NCBI GenBank assembly: GCA_009760855.2 | Contig: WPIO01000046.1 | Span: 623,501-687,500, forward strand | From: Cristatella mucedo | Lineage: Eukaryota; Bryozoa; Phylactolaemata; Cristatellidae | Direction: 5' to 3' | DNA length: 64,000 nt | Part shown: positions 1-10,412 of the stretch, one piece after another | How positions within the stretch are numbered: the stretch's first letter is position 1 | How the letters are laid out: each line of letters starts with the position of its first letter | Translations under genes and position numbers: made by a program | The notes under the pieces: generated by a model | Seen by the model: the letters and a program-made list of their open reading frames with translations, nothing else | Databases searched by the model: none | What the model was told of the DNA's origin: nothing

Positions 1-545
1 CTGCACTGGCTCGTAGACAAGTCCCGACTCGACTTCAAGGCAATTCTGTCAATTCTTTTTAGGTCCCTTCGTTCTCTGGCTTCAGCCTACCCACCATATC
101 CAATACCTCACTAGACTAGGCATCATGAAGCTCATTCTTCTTACTCAAATCGCTGTGATCCGAACCAACGTCAAATCCTTTGGAGACCGTGCCTCGAGCT
201 TATACGCTCTGAAAGCCTGGAACTCATTCCCGACTGACGTCAAAAATCCCCTGACTTGACGGCATGTAAAAAAAGTAAAAAACGCAGTTGCTTCCAACAA
301 CATTTGGCGGGATCTTATTATTTGTCCTTTGTGGGTTGATTCGCGCTGACGCTGTGCACGTTACCTCTAATCATATTTCCATATTAACAATGTCCACGTT
401 ACCTCTGACCATATTATGCTTGTTGACATTGCGCATTTTACCACTAACCACTTGGTTACGCTTCCTCTAAAGCACAGTTAAAGTGGCCAAAAAGAAATCA
501 AGTTACCTGAGGGCGCTACACAAATACATTACTATCATTATTACA
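1..545 (+). mobile_element. LINE-A 3' fragment (L2/CR1-like), degraded
   Basis: The segment matches the 3' end of the LINE family repeated through this window: the conserved reverse-transcriptase C-terminal region (LHW-type start, then the ending that reads KxxLKTHLFRTAFSG in better copies), a 3' UTR, and the terminal hairpin near 476-520. It stops near a short run of ATT/ATC triplets. The frame is broken by several indels. It is cut by the left edge, so its full length is unknown. Confidence 0.75.
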
Positions 546-3149
546 ATGCGAACCATGTCGACCCGGACATTAATCGTGAGCAGCATAAAAAAAAAACAAT
601 TTACCGATATCTGCGTCATAGGCCTCTTGCGTCCTGCGGAACAATCGGAGGCGTCGAAGTAAACTCTTGTTGCTGCTGCTTGTTGAGACTTTTCGCTCTC
701 GTGACTTTTTAGCAGCTTCATTCGCCGAACAGAACGCGGCGCGAACACGCCGAACACCACGGCACAGTGTAAATTCCATAACTCGGCCAATACTCCACGA
801 ATCAATGTTAACTTTGAAAAGCGAGTTCAGCTCTACTCGTGTACCAGTTAGCTCGTTCACTCTTGGCTTGCGTTTCGTCGCTAGACTTGTCATTATAATG
901 AATAAAGCAGAAAATCAAGTTCAAGGACACGCAAAGATTTTTCAACTAACCGAGGCTGAAATCGTTTCAGGCTACGCTCCTGTACGCGTATGTACTTGTG
1001 CCTCTGACGACGCGAGACCGTTCGCTGTCGCGCGGCGACTCAGAAAGCACCAACTGGAGGAGGGCGCTGGTGCTTTATGACCCAGATTAATAACAGTTAT
1101 TATAATACCGACAATAACAATCATGCAGTTCACAAGGTTCTTCTACCGCTATGCGAACGAGTCTGTTCGATCAGCTAGTCTTTACTTTTTCATTTTAATG
1201 AAAATCCCGGCTTCGCCTCTGGCTGCCTGGCTTCCCTTGGCTGACATCCAAAGTGCCCAGTGAGGAGACCAAGTTCCAACAGAGCGCAATTACAACGCTC
1301 GATCGCTCTCCTGAATGTGCGAACTTACCCATTACGACTGATTAAGCGGCAGTGCGCGTGCTCGGTGGCCAGCGTGCTCTTGAAATAAGCGACCGCTGCG
1401 ACGAGCGCCAAGCGACCCGCGTTGGGAGTGCGTCGCATGAACGCGGGCGGGAGCGGAAGACGTCGCCGAAGCCCAAGGCGGCCGGAGAGAAACTCCGGCC
1501 AGCAGTCGATGACAACGGCGCGATTGACAGCAGCAGCACGTGGGTGCGCCAGTCGGCACTTCCGCTCACTCCCGCCAGTCGGTACTTCCCGCTCTAGGGC
1601 AGCGAGCGCCCGCTGTTCGCAGCCCTAGGGCTGCAGAGCGAGAGCGGCAGCCGCGTTCGCAATCACTCGGCGAGGCTCGCGCTCGTCTGTCTGAGTGCTC
1701 TAGCCGCGCTTCCAAGGCGAAAGTTTTCGCGAAGGAGCGAGCCCGCATCGTCGGTGCGCGGCGGCGGCGGCACCACCCCGCCCCCAGCGGCGCCCACGCG
1801 TCGTCGACCGATGAGCGCGCCGCCGCAGCCCCTTAGGGTGAACGTGCGACGGAAGCATGCAGGCGATCCGTCCAAAATTGGGCCGAAAAGCCATACGGTT
1901 TCGCTCGCTCGGCGCGCACCGTCTAGCGCAGCCGGCGCGTTCGAGCGACTGGGTCGCCGCGCGACAGACGACGCTGCGGCGACGCTCGTCGAGCGCTTAG
2001 CGGCCGCGACCGAGCGCCGCCGCGTTGGCGGCCGTTTGCGACAGAGTGAGTAAACAGTCGCCAGTGCTCCGGCGCGAGCGAGTGACTCAAAAAGCAACTC
2101 GAGGGCGGCCGTAATTCTAGAGCGCAAACAATGAGCAAGCCGTTCCATCGCGATCGCCCGGTTAGAACCGGAAGACAGCTGGATGCAAGGACCCGACTGC
2201 AGCGCGCCGCCGCTGCCGCGGCGCCGGCGAGAGGGCGTTTCCTTTGTTTCACTCGGAAACGCCGACTAGTTAGTTTAATCCGTCGCTTCGCGTCTCTTTG
2301 GCAACAAGCTACTCGACAGAAGCGAAGCTACGGCTTGCTGCATGCGAGCTCGGTGGTCGCGAAAAGATCTCGGTCTCGGTCAGAACTACGGCTCGGCGGC
2401 GGCTCTCTGCCGCCGACGCCGACGCTGCAACTGCTGCTGCTGAGTTAGGTTAGAGGCTAGATAGTTAGAGGTCAGAGGTTAGACGGCAGTGCCTTCTCTC
2501 GGAATCTCGTTGAGCGGCGCCCGATCGATGGAGCTCCTAGCGGCGTTTGGGACTGTTCGCAGTCCTTTTGGCACGGGACGCACGCGGCCGCAGCAGCCCT
2601 CGCGAGCCGCCTGCCGCGCTAACTCCTTCAATTAGACACATTAGGGGCAGCTCGCGGGGCCGCTGCCGGGCGCTCCTGCACCGGAGGCCTCGCGGGGTCC
2701 TTGCAGCGGCGGCGGCGGCCGCGGACACGCACGCGCGCGCTGAAGCGACCGGTCGAACGCCGGCCGCGGGCGCGGCGAAGCCGGTGCCTCGCCCGCCGAC
2801 CGCTTCCGGGTGGCCGGCCGAGCGGGCGGCTTCCGTCGGAGCCCGTCCGCCGCCCGCAGAGCGATCGCCAGGCGGACGCCACCGGCGCCGGCAAAATCGA
2901 TAGGCGTCGTCCTCGTTCGGCGATCAATGGCGCTCGCTCGCTCGCTCGCCCGTGCGCTCGCCCTGCTGACATTTGCGGGAGCGCACGCCGCGTCGCCCCC
3001 GTCGCTCAATCGAATTCCACGCCGGCCCGCCAGGGCCGCGGGCGCTCCGAAACGGGTCGGCGTGAGGCGCTGCCCGGTGGCTCGCACCAACCGCCTTCGC
3101 TGCTACTGGCGGCGTCAGTCTCTCGGTCCGCGTCGTGGACGCCGATCGA

Positions 3150-3150
<1 letters not shown>
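546..3150. other. No gene recognised; GC-rich island from about 1.3 kb
   Basis: Positions 546-1330 are unremarkable single-copy-like DNA. From about 1340 the sequence becomes very GC- and CpG-rich and stays so to about 5.1 kb, around the SPSB3-like gene. Many overlapping frames are open only because stop codons are rare in such sequence, and none gave a recognisable protein. It probably holds the 3' UTR of the SPSB3-like gene (minus strand) and perhaps regulatory DNA. I saw no clear AATAAA on the minus strand. Confidence 0.5.

Positions 3151-3183
<33 letters not shown>
3151..3183. repeat. CGG trinucleotide repeat next to the SPSB3-like stop codon
   Basis: An uninterrupted run of 11 CGG units ends a few bases before the TAG stop of the minus-strand gene. 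In the transcript it would be a CCG repeat at the very start of the 3' UTR. Confidence 0.9.
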
Positions 3184-3186
3184 AGG

Positions 3187-4062
3187 CTAGTGCGGTGGCG
3201 GATTGTTCTCGACCGCCTCCTTGACGTACGTCCGCAGACGCTTGGGCAGCGGCAGCTCGTCCACCTCGTCGTCGGCCGCTACGGATCCGGCGATCACTGC
3301 GCGGCAGCGGTCCTGCAGGCTGAAAAAGCAGCGCCTGCACGCGCCCAGCGTCATCTCCGTCTTGGCCGCCGTCGAGCAGACGATCGGGTAGAGGTCGTCC
3401 GCGCAGGCGTCCAGGCCGGTCGCCGCCACGCCGAGGCACGCGCCGTCCTTGAAGTAGGTCAGCGTGCCGCTGTGGCCGTTGAACAGCAGCGCGACGGTCG
3501 TCGGCTCGTTCTCCTTGAACGGCGAGGTGAACTGGCGCCCCTCGCCGCGCTGCCAGAAGACGCCCTTGTGCGACAGGCCGCAGCTCTGCGCGTCCTCGCC
3601 GAGCAGGTTGACGAAGGCGTCGACGTGCAGGCGCGCGCGCCGCGTGCCGACGCCGAACATCATGCTCGTGCCGAACACGCGCTGCGACACGCGAACCTCC
3701 CAGTAATAGACGCCGCCGTTGAGAACGCGCTCGCCGCGCACTCCCGCCGTGCCGTTGCTCCAGTTGGGGTGGAAGTGCGCCGTGGCGCCGCGCGCCCCGA
3801 GCAGCCGCACCTCGTGCGACTTGTCGCGCCTGCTCCACGTCCAGCTGTCGTCGCAGCCGCACGCGGCCGCCGCCGCCGCAGCCGAGAGAGACGGCGGCGC
3901 CGTCGTCGGCGGCACGTCCGACTGCTGCCGCCCGGCGGCGGCGGCCGCCGCTCTCGCCGGCGGCGGCGCCGAGGCGGCGAAGCAAGCGGCGGCGGCGACG
4001 GCGGCGGACGGGCGCTCGCGTTGCCGACACGCGACCTGCGCCGACGACGAGAGCAGCGAGAG
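3187..4062 (-). CDS. SPSB3: SPSB3-like exon 2: SPRY domain and SOCS box
   Basis: Contains the entire SPRY and SOCS box and the TAG stop (3187-3189). A polypyrimidine-rich acceptor (TCTGTCTCGTCTGCAG) ends at 4063. A second in-frame acceptor at 4036 would shorten the product by nine residues. The open frame extends to 4164 but only from a GTG. Confidence 0.8.
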   Translation of the reverse strand, partial: LSLLSSSAQVACRQRERPSAAVAAAACFAASAPPPARAAAAAAGRQQSDVPPTTAPPSLSAAAAAAACGCDDSWTWSRRDKSHEVRLLGARGATAHFHPNWSNGTAGVRGERVLNGGVYYWEVRVSQRVFGTSMMFGVGTRRARLHVDAFVNLLGEDAQSCGLSHKGVFWQRGEGRQFTSPFKENEPTTVALLFNGHSGTLTYFKDGACLGVAATGLDACADDLYPIVCSTAAKTEMTLGACRRCFFSLQDRCRAVIAGSVAADDEVDELPLPKRLRTYVKEAVENNPPPH

Positions 4063-4298
4063 CTGCAGACGAGACAGACGAGAGCTGCAGCGTCGGGCGC
4101 GCCGCGAATGGGCGCCGCGCGGGGCGTGGCAGGGAAGCGTCGTTCGCGCGGGCGGGAGCGGCACAGCGTCTGCGGCGAGCGAGCGAGAGGGCGAGCGAGC
4201 GAGCGCTGTACCTGCTTGCAGTGCGCGCGACCGCGCTGGTCCGAGTCGGCTGCCGCGGCGGCGTTCGGACGAGACTCGACGCCGAGGCTGCGACGCAT
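3187..4298 (-). CDS. SPSB3: SPRY domain-containing SOCS box protein 3-like (SPSB3)
   Basis: Substrate receptor of an Elongin B/C-Cullin5 RING ubiquitin ligase; vertebrate SPSB3 acts this way. Proposed model: exon 1 4212-4298, a 149-bp intron, exon 2 3187-4062, about 320 residues. Exon 2 holds an Ala-rich stretch, then a SPRY/B30.2 domain (start DDSWTW, core FGTSMMFGVG and LLGED, end YPIVCSTAAKTEMTLG). A SOCS box follows, with BC-box SLQDRCRAVI and Cul-box LPLPKRL. The domain order and the FGTSMM and CSTAA blocks are the SPSB3 signature. Exon 2 has no ATG ahead of the SPRY domain, so the start must lie upstream. The ATG at 4298 (G at -3) followed by CAG|GTACAG gives a phase-0 join. The SPRY/SOCS call is firm; exon 1 and the exact acceptor (4062 or 4035) are inferred. 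Confidence 0.88.
4212..4298 (-). CDS. SPSB3: Putative SPSB3-like first coding exon
   Basis: Encodes 29 residues from ATG to a CAG|GTACAG donor in phase 0, matching the phase of the downstream acceptor. The peptide (MRRSLGVES start) is not conserved enough to confirm by homology; the model rests on start context and splice sites only. Confidence 0.45.
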
Positions 4299-5627
4299 CG
4301 CCGCCTGCCTCCTGCCGACGCGTCGGCGGCGACTGGCGCAGCTGCTTCGTCGATGAGGCGACCGCGGCCTCCGAGGCGACGCGAGCTCAGCCGGTGCGAC
4401 TCAGCTGCCGCCGGCGACGAGTGGGCGGCGGCGGTGGCGACTGCGGGCAGCCGACCGGCGGCGGCGGCGGCAGCGGTCGCGGCTGCCTACAAGAGAAGCT
4501 CTCGACCGTCGGTTCGCGGCGCGAGGGCGCGCCAGCGGCAGCCTCTCGGCCTCGCGCGCTCGGTTGGCGCCAGCCCTTCGAGGGAGACGGGAAAGAGAAA
4601 AGGGAGGGACGTCCTCGAGCTCGCTCTCGCGCGCGTCACCTCTAGGGAGGGGGCGCTGACCGCTGTCACGTGCCGGACTCGCGGCGTTTCCCGATCGCGC
4701 CGGGGGCGGCGCCGGGCGCCAGTCGCGTGGAGTGGGCGAATTGCGTGAGCAGCGGCGCAGCAGCGCGAGGCGAAGGCTTCAGCCGCCCCGGCCTCTGCTC
4801 GTTGCTGGCCTCAGCGCCACTTACCGTAAGCGTCGGCGAGGCGGCGTCCCCCGGCCGCGAGCACTCTGGTCGCTCGGCAGCGACCGGCGCCGCTCGTCGG
4901 GCGGTCGCGGAGTGGCGAGCGAGGGCGGCCGGTTGGGCGTCGGAGGCAGGCGGCGGCGGCTCGTACGGGATTGCGACGATCGTCGGCAACCAACCGAACC
5001 TGCGGCGGGCACCAGCAGCAGCAGAAGCAGAGTCGCGTGGCTGTGCTCGGCAATAGTCGTTATCGGATTACAATTACCGGCTGACCCAAGGCTCGCGAGC
5101 GGACGGTTGCAACGCTCTACCACGTGACAGGGGTGATGTGTCTTGCAGACGGTGCGCGCTCGTCGACCGCTACGCATTGAAGCGTCGTTTTGGAAGTCTG
5201 TGCACATCAACATTTCAATATAATATAAATGTGTCAGTCGTTGGTGTTTGGTCCATAGCGTTCTTTTTGTCATCTTCGTCGGCCGCGAAGCAATAACCGA
5301 GTGCGAGTGCCGCGACCCCCGGCCGAATGCGGCCGGCCAAGTCGGGCTTCGTTTGCGGCCGCTCTTTGTCTCGCTGAGAGACAGCTGTTGGCGGTCAGAT
5401 CAATGGTAGCTCGCCACGGTTTGGCTTTCCAACGACGGCACGTGCGCGTGCAGCGCGCGCCTTCCGGCCGGCGCTCGCTCGCCGCCGGGGCCGGCTCTAT
5501 CGAGGTCTGCTGGAACCGGAAGGGCCCGAACTGCTGGCAGAGGAAACCGCTTTTATGCGGGCTCCCCGCGGCCTCTAGGTTTGACGATCAAGAGCGCCAG
5601 GCCGTCGACTTTTCCGTGCCCCGGGGG
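4299..5627. other. GC-rich island upstream of the SPSB3-like gene; promoter region
   Basis: GC- and CpG-rich DNA lies directly upstream of the minus-strand gene, to about 5.05 kb, followed by a second GC-rich patch at about 5.28-5.57 kb. A CpG-island promoter is the simplest reading. No TATA box at a convincing distance was seen, and no protein in any frame is recognisable. Confidence 0.45.
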
Positions 5628-5800
5628 GGGGGGTGGCCTGTTCAGGGGGTTCCGCGGAGCCCGCGGCCACGTGACCAAGGTCGCAGGTTCAAGTCTTGCG
5701 GCAGGCAATCCTTCATCGCCCGTGCAATCGGAGGAGGGAGCGACACTCAGAGGCTCCTCTGCCGCCATAGAAGTGAGGGCAACGTAGAATCGGCTGAACT
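5628..5800 (+). mobile_element. SINE-B copy (tRNA-derived), diverged
   Basis: A B-box-like GGTTCAAGTC near 5690 is followed by CAGGCAATCCTTC and a downstream AGGCTCCTCTGCCGCC block. These match in order the SINE at 18.54-18.71 kb (GGTTCGAATCC, then AGGCTCTTCTGTCAC). The head contains a run of about ten G. Confidence 0.55.
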
Positions 5801-6237
5801 TAACTTATTTCCATCTCGCTGCCGGGCCAGACACTTCGGCTGCCTCTCATTCCCTTGTCGCTCCTTTCGCTTTCGCTTCCTGTCTCCGAGCGAGACTCGT
5901 GCGCCTGAAGTTTCGAGAGACTTTTCTGTCGTCGCTTCTGTCGCTGTCGTTCTGTCGTCGTCGCCTCTGTCGTTGTCGCGTGCGTTCTCCTCTCGCGGCT
6001 ATTCTCGCTCCTCTCCTGCTTACGTTTCGTACCGTTCCCGATTGGCGAAGCGAAATTATGTGTCTCCTTTCCTTGCTCTTAAAATTAATACCTGCACAGT
6101 CAATCCAATCTGGCAGCACGTTCTGGTTCTTTCTGCCTCTGGCCGGATGATTGAGGAATGGCTCAGTCAGCAAGAGTGACATCTGGCATCGCTCCAGTGA
6201 CTACCGCACGCGATCTGAGCGTATTGTTTCAAAACGA

Positions 6238-6480
6238 CACATGTCTTTGGATGAGCACGCTGCCTCTAATGTCAGATCGGCAAACTTTCAGCTAAGTAGC
6301 ATTGCTAAATTAGGGCCTCCCTAGACAAGAGTATATGACAGCCAAAATACTTCATGCCTTTGTGAAATGGCTTCTAGATTTCTACAGTCTTCTTTATTCC
6401 AGACTCCCTGCATGACATCCCTTAATCGTCTGCAATTAATGCAAAACTCACCAACTCGTCTGTCATCGTCACTGCAACGT
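6238..6480 (+). mobile_element. LINE-A fragment, degraded
   Basis: Resembles the LINE-A segment that encodes the stretch around FQLHNIAKIRAC and the following CNSLLTGLPAC region, with many substitutions and stops. Confidence 0.6.
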
Positions 6481-6811
6481 CACGCCGCCGCCGCCGCCTG
6501 AGCTTCGCTGGCGAAATCTGTCAAGCGCCGAATCAACTTCACGATGCTCACTGGCATCAGACGATTCTATCTATGACAGGCTCACCTGGGGCTGGCTCGC
6601 ACCAGCCTGGTTGCCTGTCGTTCCTCATTCCTCAGAAGGTCAGAAGGTCATGCTCAGAAGGTCACGCCTGTCGCTGACCTTCTTGTTCCTCTTTTGGGCT
6701 CTCGTTCAGTCAGCGTCAGAGTGATAAGAGAGTCCGCCTCTAAAGTAAGATCTCTACTGGAATCATCTCACACTTCGTCCCTCTTGCTTTACCTCAATGT
6801 CCGCCTTCAAC

Positions 6812-7586
6812 CCTGCCACCACTGAGCTCATCTCAAAGTTCATTTCCCCGGTTGAAGAACCGCCAGCCCCTCTAAATCACGCGCTCCTCTTTAGAGATGC
6901 GTCGATTTGCTGCTGCCCAGTACAACTAACGCGATAAGTAAGTCCTCAGCCTCGGTTATTGTGCATGCGTGCTTCATAAAGGCTGTCGTTAGGCCAATGA
7001 TTAACCAGTCGGCAGTAAGTAGACCAGGCGGAAGTTGTTGAGAGGTTGCCAGAGGCAACTCTCAAGACCCGCGAACTTGAGCAATTTCCGCCGAGTCTCC
7101 TTACAGCCGTTCCTATCGCAGACACAGAAACTAGTACTATGGCGCGACGGCTAAACTCTCAAGTAGAGACGTAGGTAGAATCTCTCCGCTAGTAGTGCTG
7201 GATCACTGGAGCAGCTTTTGCTACTTTCTGATCGCCAAGTCTTTCTGGAGCGCCTAGCGGTCTAGCATGGCGTTCACGGCGCTGCAATGGTTCGCGGCGT
7301 TTTGTCTCTGTCGGACTCTTCAGAGCGCTGACGTCAGCGGGGCAACAATCACCCGAGGAGGCGGAGCCACTAAATACTTGAGGCTGCTTCTGCTGCGCTT
7401 CCGGTCCGCTTCCTTACAAAATGCACGCTCTCCCTCAAGCCGACGTAATCGACGAGCACAGTTTAGGCTTCGATTTAAATGCCGGCAACACACACATCTG
7501 CCCCTGTGCTTTGATCTATGACTTGATCTCTCCAGCCTTTAAGTACCTCGAACTCAATGTCAGCATGCATTGCGGACGTTCACGTA
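6812..7586 (+). mobile_element. LINE-A fragment (5' part of reverse transcriptase), degraded
   Basis: Aligns by eye with the 34.2-35.0 kb LINE-A copy: a segment around ATCTGCTG...AACATCA..., the LPFLSKT-like region, a FDTVDH-like region and the PQGS/ADV-IxEHxLGF region near 7430. It ends where an inverted LINE-A tail begins. Confidence 0.55.
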
Positions 7587-7587
7587 A

Positions 7588-7842
7588 TAATAATAATACT
7601 AATAATAATGCACTTGATAAAGCGCTCTCAGAGAACTCAATCTCTTTCTAGGCGCTTTACATTTGCTGCAAAGGGAAACGCGATTGAATGGTGAGTAATA
7701 GCATGCTTGATAAACATGAATAACATGGTTAGGGGTGACATGCACAGGGTCAGAATGCAAATGTGGTTAGTGGCAGCAGGCACAGTGTCAGCACGCATAA
7801 GCACATGAAGGACGAATCACGGGGACCCACTGAATGCTGTCC

Positions 7843-7845
<3 letters not shown>
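7588..7845 (-). mobile_element. LINE-A 3' end, inverted
   Basis: Reverse complement of the LINE-A 3' UTR and hairpin. It starts with AAT triplets, then GCGCTCTCAGAGAACTC, then the remaining 3' UTR up to the GTCCTAAAT point. It is a near mirror image of 8416-8676. Confidence 0.85.

Positions 7846-7890
<45 letters not shown>
7846..7890. repeat. (TA)n microsatellite between inverted LINE-A ends
   Basis: About 22 uninterrupted TA units lie exactly between the minus-strand LINE-A tail and a plus-strand LINE-A copy. Confidence 0.95.
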
Positions 7891-7891
<1 letters not shown>

Positions 7892-8680
7892 GGATATTTT
7901 CAGCTTCATAACATTGCTAAAATTCGGGCTTGTTTACATAAGGATACCACGTCCAAGTTGGTCCATGCATTTGTGACATCTCGTCTCGACTTCTGCAACT
8001 CACTGCTTACTGGCCTACCAGCATGTGCGATCAGGCGATTGCAGCTGGTGCGAAACTCCGCAGCTAGGCTTGTCTGTCGTGAGCGGCGCAGTTGCCACAT
8101 TACTTCACTTCTCGCCGACCTGCACTGGATACCAGTCAAGCAATGCATTGACTTCAAGGTTTTGTCGCTCACTTTTAGGTCCCTTCATTCTATGGCTCCA
8201 GCCTATCTCTCCGACATACTCCCCCATCAGGCCAAGCATCGTACCACCCGCTTCTCGGAATCCAACAGTCTAGAAATACCTCGTACAAACCTCAAATCTT
8301 TTGGAGACCGTTCATTTAGTCCGTATGCTCCCAAAGCCTGGAACTCCCTCCCGACCTGCGTCAGAACATCCCCTGACCTGACCACATTTAAAAGGAACTT
8401 AAAAACACACCTATTTAGGACAGCATTTAGTGGGTCCCTGTGATTCGTCCTTCACGTGCTTATGCGTGCTGACACCGTGCATGCTGCCACTAACCACAGT
8501 TGCATTCTGACCCTGTGCATGTCACCCCTAACCATGTTATTCATGTTGCTCATCAAGCATGATATTACTCACGATTCAATCGCTTTTCCCTTTGCTGCAA
8601 ATGTAAAGCGCCTAGAAAGAGATTGAGTTCTCTGGGGGCGCTTTATCAAGTACATTATTATTATTATTATTATTAGGTGT
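7892..8680 (+). mobile_element. LINE-A 3' copy with open C-terminal frame
   Basis: An open frame from the TA repeat to 8443 encodes the C-terminal part of an L2/CR1-type reverse transcriptase (CNSLLTGLPAC, LLADLHWIP, KAWNSLP, LKTHLFRTAFSGSL at the end). Then come a 3' UTR of about 160 bp, the hairpin AAAGCGCC...GGGCGCTTT and (ATT)n. The copy is 5' truncated. Confidence 0.9.
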
Positions 8681-8689
8681 GTTTTTAAG

Positions 8690-9325
8690 TTCTTTTTAAA
8701 TAAAGATAGCAGCAAGCTTTCTAACGTGGGATCTAACGATAAGAATCACCAACTAACTGTGTGCCGTGGGAAAACCTATTACTCGGAAATTGGAAAGCCT
8801 AACCCTCAGAATGGGTTCGGCTAGCGTATCTCGTGTAGCGTCTGCAGACAATATCCGAGAGTCCGATTTACAAAGTGACGTTTCCCTAGGTGACTACATG
8901 AGCTCCACCGTCGAGTCGCACAGCATACCTGAGCAATTGCAAGCGTCATTGCACCATTGCAAGCGTCCCCATCAAGAAGCGCATCGACTTCATTGTAATG
9001 TGGCCCTTTGATCCCTTCATCCTCTTCTTCCGGCGCACTTGCTGGATATACTTCCGAATCGTGCTTCGCGTCATGCCAGCTTCTCTTTAGTCTTAAGGCA
9101 CTTAGCCACTCCTGTGGCCCGACTAAAATCTCTTGATGATCGTGCCCATACTACATTGAAGACTTTCAAAGCCGAGATATCATTACCGACTGACATCGCT
9201 TGACATCCTTAACCGAACCAAGGGATGTGCTACGTTTCCAGCTTTGGCACAGTGCATAGAAAGAGATGTAGCTCTCCTCAAGAGCTATACAAGTTTTTTA
9301 TTATTACAATACTAATAATAATAAT
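8690..9325 (+). mobile_element. LINE-A fragment, degraded, with 3' hairpin
   Basis: 8766-8990 matches the MGKPxxxxxLExLTLxxGSAS and DISSTVxS block of LINE-A. 9240-9320 holds a decayed hairpin (AGAAAGAGATGTAGCTCTCC) and ATT/AAT triplets. The region between is too diverged to align by eye. Confidence 0.65.
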
Positions 9326-9360
9326 AACAATAGTGGTAATAATAAAAAATTTTATTATAA

Positions 9361-9760
9361 GGTATCAAATCCTGTGTGGACAATAAATTAGCTGTCCCAT
9401 TCCTCCGCTTAAAGATTGTTGGCGACAGAAGCATTAGATCTGCAGGTCCTAGACTGTGGAACTCGCTGCCACAATTCTTAGGCAACGAAAACTACTCTCC
9501 TACTGCCGACTATGGCTCATCCTTTTCAGCGGTCCTGAGCTGCTACTTTCATGCTACTCACTACCTCAACTGCTCTCCTGACTCTGCTATGCTTCCCACT
9601 TTCTCTTTGTTTCGTGAGACGAAGTCTGTTGGCTACCGAATGCGTACCGAAAGCCGTTTAGGCTGTGAGTGGGCTATACAAAACTCTCCTGCGTAACACC
9701 CCCATAGTCTTCATGACTTTGCGGAGTTAGAGACGGAGATACATTACATTATATTACATA
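9361..9760 (+). mobile_element. LINE-B 3' end fragment
   Basis: Nearly identical to 44720-45090: [13 protein letters not shown], then [10 protein letters not shown], then YRMRTESR and a stop, followed by the tail GTTAGAGACGGAGATACATTACA. The copy is 5' truncated. Confidence 0.88.
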
Positions 9761-9995
9761 AAAAAATTAGAGGAGAGCATGTCAACTGCTAGGCAAACAG
9801 TTCGCACTAGACCACATTTTTAGAGCGGGATAAGGAGTTATCCCATTGGCATTTCGGCCGAGGCTCGCTCCTTCGGCACACAGCTTAAGACCATCTAAAG
9901 CAGCCGGGGGGGGGAGCGTACCGACGTCACAAATGGCAGGCACAGGGACTTCTATGCTGCTGCGAGTCTCAGGCGGTGCGAGGCTTCCTGCTGTG

Positions 9996-10158
9996 CACAC
10001 ATATGCATATACACACACACACATATACATATACATATACACACACACATACATACACACACATATACATATACACATATACATCTACACACATATACAT
10101 ATACATATACATATACACACATACATATACATATACATATACATATCCATATATATAC
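9996..10158. repeat. Compound (CA)n/(TA)n microsatellite
   Basis: Alternating purine-pyrimidine tract of ACACAC and ATACAT units, about 160 bp. Confidence 0.9.
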
Positions 10159-10274
10159 GTATGTACGAAGTGTGCATCCCTAGCGCCTGCCTTTGATGCA
10201 CAGCTTTGCAGTTATTACTCCGGAAGCGTGCTAACAATTCTTTTCTTAAACGGTGCTACTCCCTGAACCTACTG

Positions 10275-10412
10275 CAGGGCTGCGAGAATGCGTACCGAAA
10301 GCCGCTTAGGCTGTGAGTGCGCTATGCAAAACTCTCCTGCGTAACACCAACATGGTCTTTATGACTTTGTGGAGTTACAGATGGAGATACTTTACATTAG
10401 ACATTCAGAGCC
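10275..10412 (+). mobile_element. LINE-B extreme 3' end
   Basis: Short copy of the last LINE-B codons (MRTESRLGCE-like) and the tail GGAGATACTTTACATTA. Confidence 0.75.

Noticed and set aside
2701-4356. 551-codon plus-strand frame over the SPSB3-like gene
   Set aside because: It is the antisense of a GC-rich SPRY/SOCS exon. Its product is Arg/Ala-rich with no domain, as expected when stops are rare.
5301-6179. 292-codon plus-strand frame
   Set aside because: It crosses a SINE-B copy and a G-run, has no recognisable domain, and its composition changes along the length.
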